A stretch of 64,000 nt of DNA from Membranipora membranacea (lineage: Eukaryota > Bryozoa > Gymnolaemata > Cheilostomatida > Membraniporidae): contig OU612065.1 of NCBI GenBank assembly GCA_914767715.1, positions 3,038,001-3,102,000 on the forward strand. The letters run 5' to 3'. A model generated the notes under the pieces. That model had not been told where the DNA came from. It searched no databases and saw only the letters and a list, made by a program, of their open reading frames with translations. How positions within the stretch are numbered: position 1 is the stretch's first letter; each line of letters starts with the position of its first letter. Of the stretch, positions 1 to 12,400 are shown one piece after another. The position numbers and the translations under genes were made by a program.

Positions 1-1700
1 ATGACGCCCACAAAAATGGAAATAAAAAACTCTACCATAAACTCAAAAAGCAAGTCTCAAAAGAAAATCCAGAAGCCAGAGAAGAATATTCCTTGAAAAC
101 CCAACAACATATAGCCAGTGATCCTGCAAACACTTGGAACAGCATTAAAAAAATTAGCGGACTTCCAACCAACAACTCCAAGTCACAACCAGATATTAAC
201 TTCCAACCTGAAGAACTGAACAACTTCTTTGCCAGATTTGAGAAACAAGACACTCAGCCACCACAACCTGCTTACAAAAACCTAACTGCTCCTCCCTGCA
301 CAATAGATGAAAAATCAGTTCTGATACAACTCAAACTCCTCAACTCTAGAAAGGGTGCTGGACCTGATGGTCTGATACCCAGATCATTAAAACTCTGTGC
401 TGACCAACTAGCACCTGTAATTACGGATATATTCAACTTCTCTGTAGACTCTCAAACAACTCCTAATATATGGAAATCAGCCATCATCAAACCGCTGCCA
501 AAAACTGACAAGCCAAATCAAGTTAAACACTTCCGACAAATAGCCCTGACAAGCTGCTTATGTAAAATAATGGAATGTCTGCTGAAAAGCTATATAGTTA
601 AAAACACTCCTCTCGACAATCACCAATTGCCTACCAAGCTAAAAGATCAACACAGGATGCAGTATTATGCCTTATTACCACAATAACTAGTTATATAGAC
701 CCTCAAGCTGCCAACTATGCAAGATGCCTATTTCTGGACTTCTCGTCTGCCTTTAACACCATCAGTGTCAGTAATCTCCTCACAGAACTGCAACATCTAG
801 ACTCTAGAGTTACAAACTGGGTGTCGAGTTTCCTGACAGGCAGAACACAAAGAACAATGGTAAACGATATTCTCTCAACATCGATCACCACCAACACAGG
901 AACACCCCAGGGTTCTGTCCTCAGTCCTCTATTATTCTCAGTGTATACAAATAGGATTAGGTCAGAACAGTGCAATGAAACTATTTTAAAATATGCTGAT
1001 GACACTTGTATTGTTGGTTGCATCTCTGATAATAATGACTTGTCTAATTATTTTAATAAGATCAATAGAATCTCTGGTCTATGTGAAGAACTCGACTTAT
1101 TACTTAATCCTTCTAAAACGCAAGAGATGCTTTTCTCCGCTAAGCGAGATTAACCTGACAGTCCTACTCTAGAATTAAATGGTGTAAAAATATATTTTTG
1201 TGACAATGTTAAATATTTGGGAGTTCTCTTTGATAACAAATTACGTTTTGAAAATCATGTTAATAATGTTGTATCCAAAGCAAATCAGAGAATGTTATCA
1301 TCAGAACAGAGACAAGAAAGCTCTGAGAAAGTTTTTTAAGCAGGGCAACAGACTAGATCTTGATATTGGGGACCTAGATTCTGTAATATCAAAACGAACA
1401 AAGGACCTGGCCCTGCAGATAATACATGATGACAAACATTTTTTAAACAGTTTACTTGAGAAACTCCCCTCAGGCAGATATCGCAGCCTTAAATACAGAA
1501 CCGCCTGGGGTAAAGACTCCTTCCTCAGACATTTGATTTTAATATTACAAGATATTTTTTAATCCACTAGAAGTCAGACTTTACTTTACTCATTTTGTTT
1601 ATGTTTCCTTTTGGTTTTCCCTACTCACGTAACAGGATATACACTCAATCTCGCAGCATACCCAATGTTTGTGACAAAATAAACCATCCAACCAACCAAC
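1..1700 (+). mobile_element. Decayed non-LTR retrotransposon (LINE), 3' half with reverse transcriptase
   Basis: This is the C-terminal half of a LINE ORF2, broken by frameshifts and stops into at least three pieces (about 93-686, 821-1153 and 1200-1562). The first piece has early RT motifs (KGAGPDGL, then a degenerate FRQIALTS in place of the usual FRPISL). The second has GTPQGSVLSPLLF and the catalytic YADDT. The third has the post-RT region ending in a PSGRYRSLKYRTAWGKDSF-like segment. The element is cut by the left edge of the window, so endonuclease and ORF1 are not visible. A short CCAAC-rich tail near 1681-1700 probably marks its 3' end. It is a dead copy; the clade is CR1/Jockey-like by inference only. 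Confidence 0.85.
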
Positions 1701-1800
1701 ATTTGAACTATGGTCAATTACATGGTTCAAAGACTTTCCCCCACTTCAGAGGACCATGCTCTCAAATTGGAGCATTTCTTACATATTTATATCTCATATA

Positions 1801-2564
1801 GCTATTAGGAGGGGACAACTTTATTGAGTAAAGTTTACTAGTAGAATTTTCTTTCCAGTAAAGCTTATAAGTTCAACAGTGTGCTAAGGTTATCTGAAAG
1901 TTTGCCACAGTATTCTTAATCAGACTGGGATCTCCAATATGATACCAAATACGGGGAGGAGCTCGATTAGCTTTATAATAAAAGAACCAGTTTTTTTGTA
2001 CTGGTACAGACGCATTTATTACCAACAGCCTAAAAAAGGTCACAAAAGATTGTCAAGAAGACACCTGTTCTGCCCTTGAACATAGCTGTCTGGAGAGCTA
2101 AAATGCAGATGATTGCTTAGCATTTGATTGTTTAAAACAAATTTATACATAATTATCCAAAATTTTTTATTGTTTGATGTTGTGATCGAGGCATCACTAC
2201 ATTGGCGCTTGGTAGGGAGTGAAAATGTATTTCTCCATATTGCTGAAATATTTTATTCTTGAGAAGGGTGTTTCCCGTCTGCGAGACTATCAAACGTTCA
2301 AAGGTGAAGGCAACTTCCACAAAATGATTGTCTTAATATACTATTTCCCTAATTCAATGGCACAGAGCCAATAAAGTGTCCGAAGTAAGGTACCGGCATC
2401 CTGGTTAATTTCAAAATGTCAGAAGTTGGAAGCTGCAGGAGTGCAGAAGCCTGATATCCTTTATATCACAGGCTATTGCACATGTACAGAGCCTACATAG
2501 CTGTATCCAATGGAGCATGAAGATTAATTTTCCCATCAGATTGCTTGTTGAAAATGGCTCATAC
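1801..2564. other. Non-coding stretch, nothing recognised
   Basis: AT-rich DNA between the LINE remnant and the foldback element. I see no exon with matching splice sites, no RNA gene and no clear repeat. Confidence 0.5.
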
Positions 2565-4470
2565 TTGATAGGCCAGAAGCAGCTATAGCATAAGTTGTTA
2601 TGGCACGGACAATATTTGATGGCAGGATACTGATCACGTTTTATACTTCATTGGTGTGTGTTCTGTAAAATTCACCGGGTGTACCCAGTTGTAGTGGTCA
2701 TATTTAGAGATTAAAAGGTTGTTTGTTTTTGCTTTATATGTGTAGGGACATAACTCCTATACTGGTATATCAATATGCAAAACATTGCGATATTCAGGGA
2801 ATTCCAGGTAAAAATTGCATTGTGGGATTTTGTTGACATGGCAATTTATTCACCTAGTAAACTTGCAGCAGTCTGCTCATATTAGAACAGCACAAATTGA
2901 ATAATTTCAATTGAATTATGTCAAACTTCTGACGGTACTAGTATGATATTGTCTTGGGGCAATTACGAACAACATTGTTTTCAATTGGAGATATTTTGCA
3001 TAACACATGAGCAAAGACCAAAGAGTTCAATGAGTGTCTTGATTGATTTGTTTGTGGGATCATAAAGAAGTTCTGTAACTGACAAGAGATTTTAATGTGA
3101 CCTTGCAGCAAACTGATTGATAAAGGCACATTTTTTTTCAACTTAGATATGTCAGCTTCGCATCTTTTCCTAACATGCTACTGACATGATATGGGGATAT
3201 GCGGTAGCGCTGTCTCTAACCAACCACCTCGTGCAATGATAAAACATATACTATGTGGAACCCAGGACTATAGTCTTGACTTGTGCCAACTGCATCAAAC
3301 TCTTGACTTCCCACCAATCACAATCGATAGTGTGACTATTTGGGATATGCAGTAGTGATGTGGCTGACCTCTTCAACTGGGTACACATTTATTTCCTACA
3401 TCAAACTTGTCTCACGCTATCACGTTTTGAGCAGTCTTACGACTAGGCTGCTTTTTGTCTTGTTCTCGTCTAGATGTAGTGCTGTCGCTGGCCACCTTTT
3501 GAAATGATGTGATAGAATATCTTGTTAAAGTCATACATATAGTCGGTTTTTCTGCTGACCATATAAATCACTTAACATTTTACTTACCTAACCGATTGTG
3601 ATAAAATGCAGATATGCTGCCGCTGACATGATTGCTGCAACTAGTACACTCTCAATTTTGGATTCAGCAGGTTGTTTTACCCTAGAAATACCCTTGTTTT
3701 AAACTCTTAACATTTCACTCATCAAAAGCAATTTTTAGAAGAAACGGGGAAATGCTGCCGCACTGCCGCACTGCCGCACTGCCGCAGACATGATCGCAAC
3801 GACTGGGTACATGCTTATTTTTTAATTCAGCATGTTGTTTCACCGTAGAAACACTCATTAAAAGCAATTTTTAGAAGAAATGTGCATATGCTGCGTGTTA
3901 TCGCTGACATGATCGCTACATCTGGGTACACCCTTAACTTTTGATCCAGCACGTTGTTCCACTCTAGAAAGACCTTTTATTGAATTCTTAACATTTCACT
4001 TATTATATACAATTTTGAGAAAAATTGCAGATATGCTGCCGCATGACAGTAGTCTTAGATCACACAATATCGTACTACCCTCATAAAGGTCTGACATTAT
4101 AGTTATTGAAATTTTTAGATTTGTTCTGATCTAACACGAGCAGACTGCTACAAGTTTACTAGGTGAATTCATTGCCATGTCAACAAAATCCCACAATGCA
4201 ATTTTAACCTGGAATTCCCTGAAGATCAGAACATTTTGCATTTTGATTTAACAGAGCAGGAGTTATGTCCCTACACATATAATGTAAAAACAAAACACCT
4301 TTTAATTTCTATATATGACCACTACAACTGGGTACACCCAGTGAATTTTACAGAGCCAACATCAATGAAATATAATATGCGATCAGTTTCCTGCCATCAA
4401 AAATTGTCCATGCCATTATTTTATAGAGCAGTTATTGCTAGGCTGCTTCTGGCCTATGAATTGCTTGAAA
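2565..4470. mobile_element. Foldback element with arms of about 320 bp and an internal tandem array
   Basis: The sequence from about 2565 to 2886 recurs as the reverse complement from about 4134 to 4462 at roughly 80-85% identity by eye. Both arms share the blocks GTGTACCCAGTTGTAGTGGT, TGTAGGGACATAACTCCT and TGTGGGATTTTGTTGACATG. No transposase is visible inside. The spacer carries a diverged tandem array. The outer ends are fuzzy, and I could not define a target-site duplication. Confidence 0.75.
3595..4055 (+). repeat. Tandem repeat, about 140-bp unit, 3-4 copies
   Basis: Units start near 3606, 3746, 3881 and 4026. Each contains a TGCTGCCGC-type block followed, in the longer units, by TGACATGATCGC, a CTGGGTACA-like stretch, CAGCANGTTGTT and CATTTCAC. 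One unit also holds a four-fold 9-bp CTGCCGCA repeat (about 3755-3785). The array lies entirely inside the foldback element, so it is probably part of that transposon. Confidence 0.7.
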
Positions 4471-4515
4471 AGAATGACAATTACACCCACATCTGCTCGA
4501 AACTGCATATTTTAA

Positions 4516-5135
4516 AGACTTAGTTTGAGGCTGCTATTTTGTGTCACATCTTATTCTCCATATTTTATTCTAACATGTAAACGATTTCCAGCTTCAGAAT
4601 CCAAATATTGAGGAAGTTATGGCCTCTCAAACTTCCAGGGTGTTCACTTTCAATTGGCATTGGAAATCAGCGGGCATACTTATTATGAGTTATTACACTA
4701 ATAATCACACAGATAAGATGATTATCAAATTCAGACCTAGGTGGGACTCGAACCTGGCTCTTTCATACCTGCAGGCAACGCCGCTACGATCGCATCACTA
4801 GGTCCAGCTATGTGAGCCGGTAGACAATATAGCTCAGCGTTAGCGGCATTGCCTGCATGGCCATTTTGACCTGGGTTCGAGACCCTCTCTATCCTTGAAC
4901 ATTTTGATCATCAACCTATCTATTAGTATACCATAATAAGTATGACGAGTTGTGACGTCCCACACAGTGTGTCAGCTGATTCTTAATGCCGATAGACTGC
5001 CGTCACTTTGGAAGTTTAAGAGGCCATAACTTCCTCAATATTTGGATTCCAAAGCTGGAAATCGCTCATATGATAGAACATAGAACAAAATATGGAGAAT
5101 AAAATGTGATACAAAATAGCAGCCTCAAACTAAGT
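4516..5135. mobile_element. Palindromic element with two opposed tRNA-like promoters (copy 1)
   Basis: The left end begins just after TTAA (4512-4515) with AGACTTAGTTTGAGGCTG, and the right end is its reverse complement. The whole element is an imperfect palindrome with arms of about 300 bp. Each arm carries a tRNA-like segment: on the + strand an A-box-like TAGCTCAGCGTTAG (about 4830-4843) and a B-box GGTTCGAGACC (about 4874-4884), and on the - strand GGTTCGAGTCC (4743-4753). The right-hand TTAA is lost. A second copy lies at 47670-48340. No protein is encoded. Confidence 0.8.
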
Positions 5136-6419
5136 ATTTTTGTTGATAGTGAAATGATTATGACTGCGTGGTGGAAGAGGGTTAAGGGTATGTGATCCAA
5201 TTGTTAATCAGACCCTCTTAAACTCGCATGTTACTTCGGGACATAAAAAACTGCTTAAAATGTTGCTTTTGCTTTAGATCTTTAGGATTATGATATCCAG
5301 CCATTTCGACAGCTGATTTATCAGACTATTCTGTCACTTATGACCGATGTAGATGTTAAAGAGCAGATATTTAGTTCAGGCCGGACAGAAATGTCAGACT
5401 TGAAAATTTGACTACATAAAATTTGTTTATTCAACAACTTGATGGTTTCAATTTCTGAGCCTAACATAACCAGGCCTGCTCCTGATCTTTGATAATTTCA
5501 ATCTGGGTTTCTTTCCCCAGCAGGTGGCTTTGAAGGTTTCTCCACCTTCTATCAAGCCACTAGCGCACTCCACGAAATTGGCAGAAACTATTGGCGTCAG
5601 AGCCATTGTGGAAACTGTGTCTCACAATTGATAGCACTACACCTTATTAGCGTTGGCAGGTTGTCTGCGTCAGGGCACAAACAAACCAAACCATGAGTCC
5701 TCCTTGACGAAACCATTATTGGTCAATCCTTTAATTCAGTTAGAAGGGAGACCTGAGCTTGGAGCTGCGCCCCTCCCAGCCCCTCCCCGCCATCACAAGA
5801 GCCAGGTTCACTCAAGATGCCATTTTGCTCATAAGATTTCAATACACCAGTGGAAAGGAGCGAAGTTAAATACAATGGATGAATGTACTTCAATTGAGGT
5901 TCAGCACACCATGTAGCCTCGCAAAAAGACTGGTCAATCTATTTAGATGTCCCATTTCTCTGTCCCATGGCAAAATGAGGATCACTCCTATTAGCTTATG
6001 AAATTTCTCACTTCCCGTAGGATAAGGGCCAATTGCAGGGTGTTATAGCGTAGCGCTGATGGAAACAGAGATCCATCTTCGAATCGGTCAATTGCAACAG
6101 CCCTTGTAGTCTGACAAGTCTTCGTCATCCTCCACCGTTGGCTCATATTGAAATTGATTGGAATACTGGTGAAACATTTAAAAATTTACAAACCTTTAGG
6201 GAGGCTGAACTGAGAATTACCTTCATATGGGATATCTAGAACTATTCCTGCATTCATGAAAATTGCTCCTTGCATAGCAGCACTCAGCCAATGTTTTGGC
6301 TCTGATATGAATGGCTGTGAGGTGGGAAGACCACCACCAGCTAATCAGCTAAATTGGCTAAGCAGCATCCAAAATAACACTCTCCATTAGCACATTTAAA
6401 CATCTCAATTGTCTTTCAG
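5136..6419. other. Upstream region of the following gene, no feature identified
   Basis: No coding exon is supported here. A 3' splice site (CTTTCAG) ends at 6419, immediately before the first coding exon of the next gene, so at least one upstream non-coding exon probably exists somewhere in or before this stretch. I cannot place it or a promoter. Confidence 0.4.
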
Positions 6420-6437
6420 GTGTGCTTCGCTCAAATC

Positions 6438-9400
6438 ATGGATCAAGTTGAGTGTAGTGATAACCATGGGAGTGTGATCACTAATACTGCTACTGTGGAC
6501 CAAGAGAAACTGGCCAACATACCTCAGAACTCAAACACCTCAGTTTTATCTGCTAATCCAGAAAGATCCGTCGCTTTTATATCTGACCAGGATCTGACAG
6601 ACACAGCTGTGAGAACTGAACAAGCAGAACATCCTATTATTGACCATACTGAGACAACCAAATCTTCCATAACCCTGGCCTCAGAAATTGATCAAGATTC
6701 TACTCAAACTACTACAGTCCTCTATGAAAAGGATCAGCACACGGCACAGCACATTAATGACAGAGAGACGGTTGACAACACTGATCAGCTTGAACTTACA
6801 GTAACAAATATCCGTACTGCAACCGATGAATTCGCTGGTCATAACATCATCCACGATGTCAAGTTAGAACCCAATGATAAGTTTGTCGCCATCGAATCTT
6901 CACATAGTACTAGTATCGGTATTAGCTTAAGTGAGATCAAAACAGAGCATAAAACTAAAGAACAAAGTCATGGCAAAAGTGGCACATATGGTAAACTTTT
7001 GCCGTCTATACATTTGACAAAGATGCCAATTTTGCTTCCAAAAGACAACTCAAAATCTAAACCTTCTTCACAGGATGCTGTTAAGATACCAAAGATGTGT
7101 GTAGTAAACAATTCTGATTTACCTCTGGTACAATCACCTTTGGTAATAACAACAGTCCACAGCAAATACGCCTCTGCACATGAGAATGCGGATGCCAGAG
7201 TTGAGGTGAGTTTTGTCTACTTTAGACCATTTGGGCATCAGTGCAGCGTCTGGTTATGGGTAGTGCTGAAACTCTTGAACTATGTCTAACAACAAGACTG
7301 GGCGTTCTTCTCCGTTTACATATCCAACTCGTGTTGTTGACAAATGTTAGCGCCATCAAACGACTGATATGCATTCATATCAATGATACCAACATAATTT
7401 ATCGACTTGCCAGTTTATATAACAGTAGGCTATGTAAGAATAAAGTGCAGTACAACTGCTCTATATCTAAATTGGGAACAATCCCTTGCTGCTTTGGTCT
7501 CTACTATTTGTGATACTGTTCGTAGGCAGAAATAAAGGAGCGATACCAGATTAAGAATGGTACTGCTATTCATATGTGGATAGCCAAGAAAAGACTGAGA
7601 ACGAGTATGACAGACGAATCTTTTACACAGATAATCAACTCTGTGTTCAATGGTGCTATTACTGTGGTGTAAGTGTAAATCTTGGTGAAATATTTTTAAC
7701 CCAAAGATTTTCGATCAAAAACACACCGTATATCTATATATACAAAGTGTACTTGCACAGCCACAAAATGTATATACAGCACAGAAAGTCATGTGTTGGT
7801 AAGCTGTAAGCATAAACATATAAATATTATATAATTGTTTGTTTATATGTTTATTCATATAAATAAATTATATGTTTATATATCTATAGATGCAAGTCAG
7901 TTCAAGCAACTAACCAGTGATGTGTATTCATATTTATCCTGTGAAACTTTTGCATGACGTGGGATGCAATGCAATGGTTCCCCCTTAACAATCAAAGAAA
8001 AATGATTTGAAACATACTAAGTTTTTTTTAGCTGTAGGCTTAAGGAACCACCAAGAGGCCGTCAAGAGATTAAATCTAGACGTTTTTTTGCTTTATAAAC
8101 CAAGCCTTGTCTCTTGGCAATTTTTTTATGGGTTCCAACAAAACATATTAAGTTGCCTCTTGATGAGGCTAAACTATAAACCTGTTTAGAGAATGCAGAC
8201 ATAGTCTATTCCCGCTGTATCCCAAATAGTAAGGGTTCGTTTCTATATTAATCTCAGTGGGACAATCATACATTTAATATCTGTTCTTTGGATTAAAGTG
8301 TAATGTATTTTTAATTTGGTCACAAAGTCCTCGATGTATTGTATATTGAACCGGCCTATTTGAGAATGTGGGTGATGTTGTGCCGAATTTAAAACTTGTT
8401 GTAAACTTTGTGAAGCTGTGTTTATCAGTTTCCAATTGCTCGTGATGTTTGGATGAATGTTTGCAGTGGTGGCATATGTGTGAATATGGGGTTGAAACAC
8501 AACACAGAGGATAATACAGCCAGACAACCAGTACATCTACAGGAGGGAAGGTCGGAGGGCAGGTCGGAGGGCAGCTCACCTATAGCCATTCCAGCTACAC
8601 CCATCACTGTAGCTGAGAGGATAGCATCAGGGATATACCATCCAGAGAAGAGAAAAACTAACAGAACTAAGAGACTAAAAGCTAGGACCAAAATCAAGGC
8701 TCCCAAAGTGAACAAAGCCCTGCCAAATTTTAAATCTCCTGTAGGGTATAAATCAGCCAAGGTAAAGCTTTAGATTCTTTATATTAATTGCTCCTATTGA
8801 TAATGCTCTGGTGAATGACACAATTAGCCCTGGGAGGTGTCCTAATGCTGAAAATCAGTGCAAGACATTTGCTTCCAACAAAACATCCAAGGAAAGCTTA
8901 GGTGGTTTGATTGTTGCACATAGGTTGGTGTTCACGGTAATTTGTAGTCCACCCACACACATGCTTTGCGTGTATATTTTATCACTCTGGAACTACCTGG
9001 TCCATCATCTTCAAGCTTTCACACAATTTTTCCAAAGTCTCACCATTCAGACTGTGAGGTTTCATGATAAGTGATGAGTCTTTTGAAAGTATAAGAGTCT
9101 GTATTTGAGAGTATGACAGTTAGCTGTCTAAAAATATAGATTTCACTGTAAACATAAAAATTAGTTTGTGGATAGAGTCAACGAATCCAATCAATCCTTA
9201 CAGTGACAATAGGCCAATCAATCCTTGAATGTACTTACTGTGTATACCTATGATCTAGCCTGGGCAGGCTACCTAGAATCCCTATGATACTATTGCAGGA
9301 AATCATTCGGAAGAAGTATGAGTTTTCACATCTGAGTAGGATTGACTTTGAAGATGTCCTCTCTGACCTCCGAGAACAGGTAGACCTTAAGGCATTAGAT

Positions 9401-12400
9401 CAACCTACTCTGACAAAGGTGGCAACGAAAGTAATAACTGAAGTAATGAGACACAGAGTTTACTTCAAAGGATCCAATTTGTCTTCTGAGTAAGTTCAGA
9501 TATATTGAGCCCATCACTTTGGAAATGAAATTCCAAAGAAACGTTTTCCAATAGTCTGCCGCCAAGCAAATCCTTGACACGCTGATCCATGCAAATTACA
9601 TTATTATTTATTATTATTATTATTTAGCAATCCCTTTTTAAACTGCAAAATCTCTCCAAAAAAACCCACCACTCAAAAGGTAAGATAACTCACTCAGTCA
9701 CATCTGTTACATGGTACAATAAGAAGTTTTCATCAAACTGGCATAATTAAATCCCGAAATCGGTATTAGCAAGAGAGATGGTATTAGCAGTGGCAAGTTT
9801 AATTCCCTGTATTTAAATGTTTGCCCATCGCCATTGTTTCTCTTGCAGTGGTATGCAGGTCATACATATGAGATACAAATACAACCGTCAGAAAAGGCCT
9901 CGTGTCAGCAAAACAATCGAGATTCCTGCAATCGATGCAGACCAGCTAATGTGCACCCCAATTAGCTTTGATGCAATTGTTGAAGAGGTTAGTATCTATT
10001 CGCCATGCATATCCGTTCAACATATTATATTTTATTCAAAGTTTGAATTGGCTGTATTATTTTCAACTGCAAGCCAGTAAAGACCTTGAACCTGTGATTC
10101 TGCCATCACTACAGAATTAAATCAGATGAAGTAAGCCCCACTGCCCCCCCCCCCCCTTCCCCAATATAAGATAAATATGGTCAAAGTTTCACACTGAGGG
10201 GACTTTGTCCTGTTTAGTTCTGGAATATAATTCATTACAATCATTCATCTCTTGTTTTATGAACATGTTGAGCAGATTGCCAACCATATTCTTTCTTTAA
10301 AAAGTAATCTAAAATTGTCTATATGGCTGAATAGATGTTGTGCTTACTGTTTTTTTAGAACTCTGCGAGTGCGCTACAGGAAGCGCATATTGAGAATAGA
10401 TCTGATATCCGAGTGTTCATCAACTCAGTTGACTCCAAGTGCACGCTATTGTCTGACGCTGTGAAGGTACAATATATCTTGAAAACCTTGCAAAAGTTGT
10501 GTTTATGACCTTTATAGAGAGTCAGGTTTACAAGAAATGACCTAGTGCCAAACCCTTCAAGGCACATCCACCGATGATTATTCATATCCACTGGTACACT
10601 CGATACCTAAGTTATGATTGATGTTTGTCATTGCAGATACTTGTGAGTCGGAAACTGGAGTACAAAAAAAGTGTAAAATATCCTGTTAACTTGAATGCTG
10701 TGACAGCTATGTTACGGCAGAACGGTGTACCGATGTCTGTTTCTGATCCAGCCCTGAGCAAAATGGCAAAAGAAACAGTTTTGTCAGCTTTTTTCTTCGG
10801 TGTTGACCCAGTTGTGCTTAAAGGGTGTGTAGCTGCTTATCACTTCATAGCGATTTACGGTGTGACATATGTGTCCTCACATGATTTTGGACTTTCAAGC
10901 AATCAGTTTTCTGTTACTAGTCTTAATGGAAGAGGTTGGTTAAATTATTAGTTACAACTACATAACTTACCAATCTCATAAAACCTTACCGTATGGTACT
11001 TGAGGAATAGAATTTTTGACACAACAAATTTTCCACATAATCAAGCCGCAATTCGAAATCGTGCTAAGATAAAGAGGCAAACAATTCAGAGTTTTTTTGT
11101 AAAAGCCTTTATTTGTTGAATGATGTCTTTCTTAATTTTCTTCATAGTATCTGTGTATTCTTCATAGTATCTGTGTATTCTTCATAGTATCTGTGTATTC
11201 CGTTATCTGCAATGGAAGGTAAAGGGGAAAGCCAGTAATATTCCAAGTCAGATTAGGCGATCTGATCCACATGATATATTTCCTGTCGAGGCAACTACCC
11301 CAATAAGCCAGATAGAGGAAGAGGGCTACATACAGAATAGGAAAGGCAAAGCTATCTGCTCTGATCTGCATAGCTCTCTGACAGTAGGTCTAATAAGCCT
11401 ACATCACATTTCCTTATAATGGTTTAGCCTGCGCATTTTGTTGGCATAATCGTATTGTCATCTCATCATACAATATAAATATGCGACCTCTGAATAAGAT
11501 TAAGCAAAAGTAAACTGATTGAAATATTTTTGTGTCGAAAACCGATGATGAGCATCTGACCGTATCTAGTGATATTTCAACAGGAGCGGGCGTTTTAATT
11601 CTATGCTGTGTGAAACTTGCTGTGTAGACTTTTGCCGTGCAGATTTCAGCTTCCAGCACCCTCCAGTAAATTGAGCTCACAGGAAGGCTAACTCCCAACT
11701 AATCCGTTTACCAAGAGGACAGGTCAGCAAAAACTAAGTTGAGGGAGGCTGCGTTTTGTGACTGAATTTTACTGCACCTAAGTTTTCCCTATAAAACAGG
11801 ATAATTAATCAAATCAAAATGATGTATTTTGTTTTGGTGGGAATTTTTGGTGACTGAGGATGAACTTTCACTATCCCTTCACATCTAGATCTGACTTGTA
11901 GTGTGCTCATGTGTGTGCGATTAAAATGGTACAGCCTTCTACTAGACTGCAGAGACGTAAACATTTTTAACGGTCTACTGGTTACTGATACCACCGGTAG
12001 ACTTGATATCACTCACCATAATGATGCTGTTGTTATAATTATAGCTACTAGTGGAGAAGAAGTTGGAACACGTCCCAATTCCTGAAAGTACAGTCACATT
12101 GGCAGAAATAACAAAAATGTTTCGGGTTTGTGGCGTCTCAAAAGATGTGATGCCTGATGACGATCTACAGAAAGCAGCCAAGAGAGCGGTGTTTGCTGCC
12201 ACAGGGCTCAATGTCAAAAGCAGCCAGATACCAAGGTTGATTTTAAGAGCTTATTTTTCGGTGCAAAAAACGGACGTTGGGCCAGTGGGCCGTCGGACGG
12301 TGGGCAAGAGTCGGGGGCTCAGACTAATGTACTGTATGAACATAAAGTGTTGTTGTTTCACTATTAAAAAACATCAGCAAAGCTTTTTTTTAAATTAAAT

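Noticed and set aside
3595-4055. CRISPR-like array
   Set aside because: The units are diverged, long and lack regular spacers; the DNA is eukaryotic and the array belongs to a foldback element.
8243-8760. Three overlapping minus-strand open frames of about 100 codons
   Set aside because: They are shadows of exon 3 and the preceding intron of the plus-strand gene, with no family resemblance.
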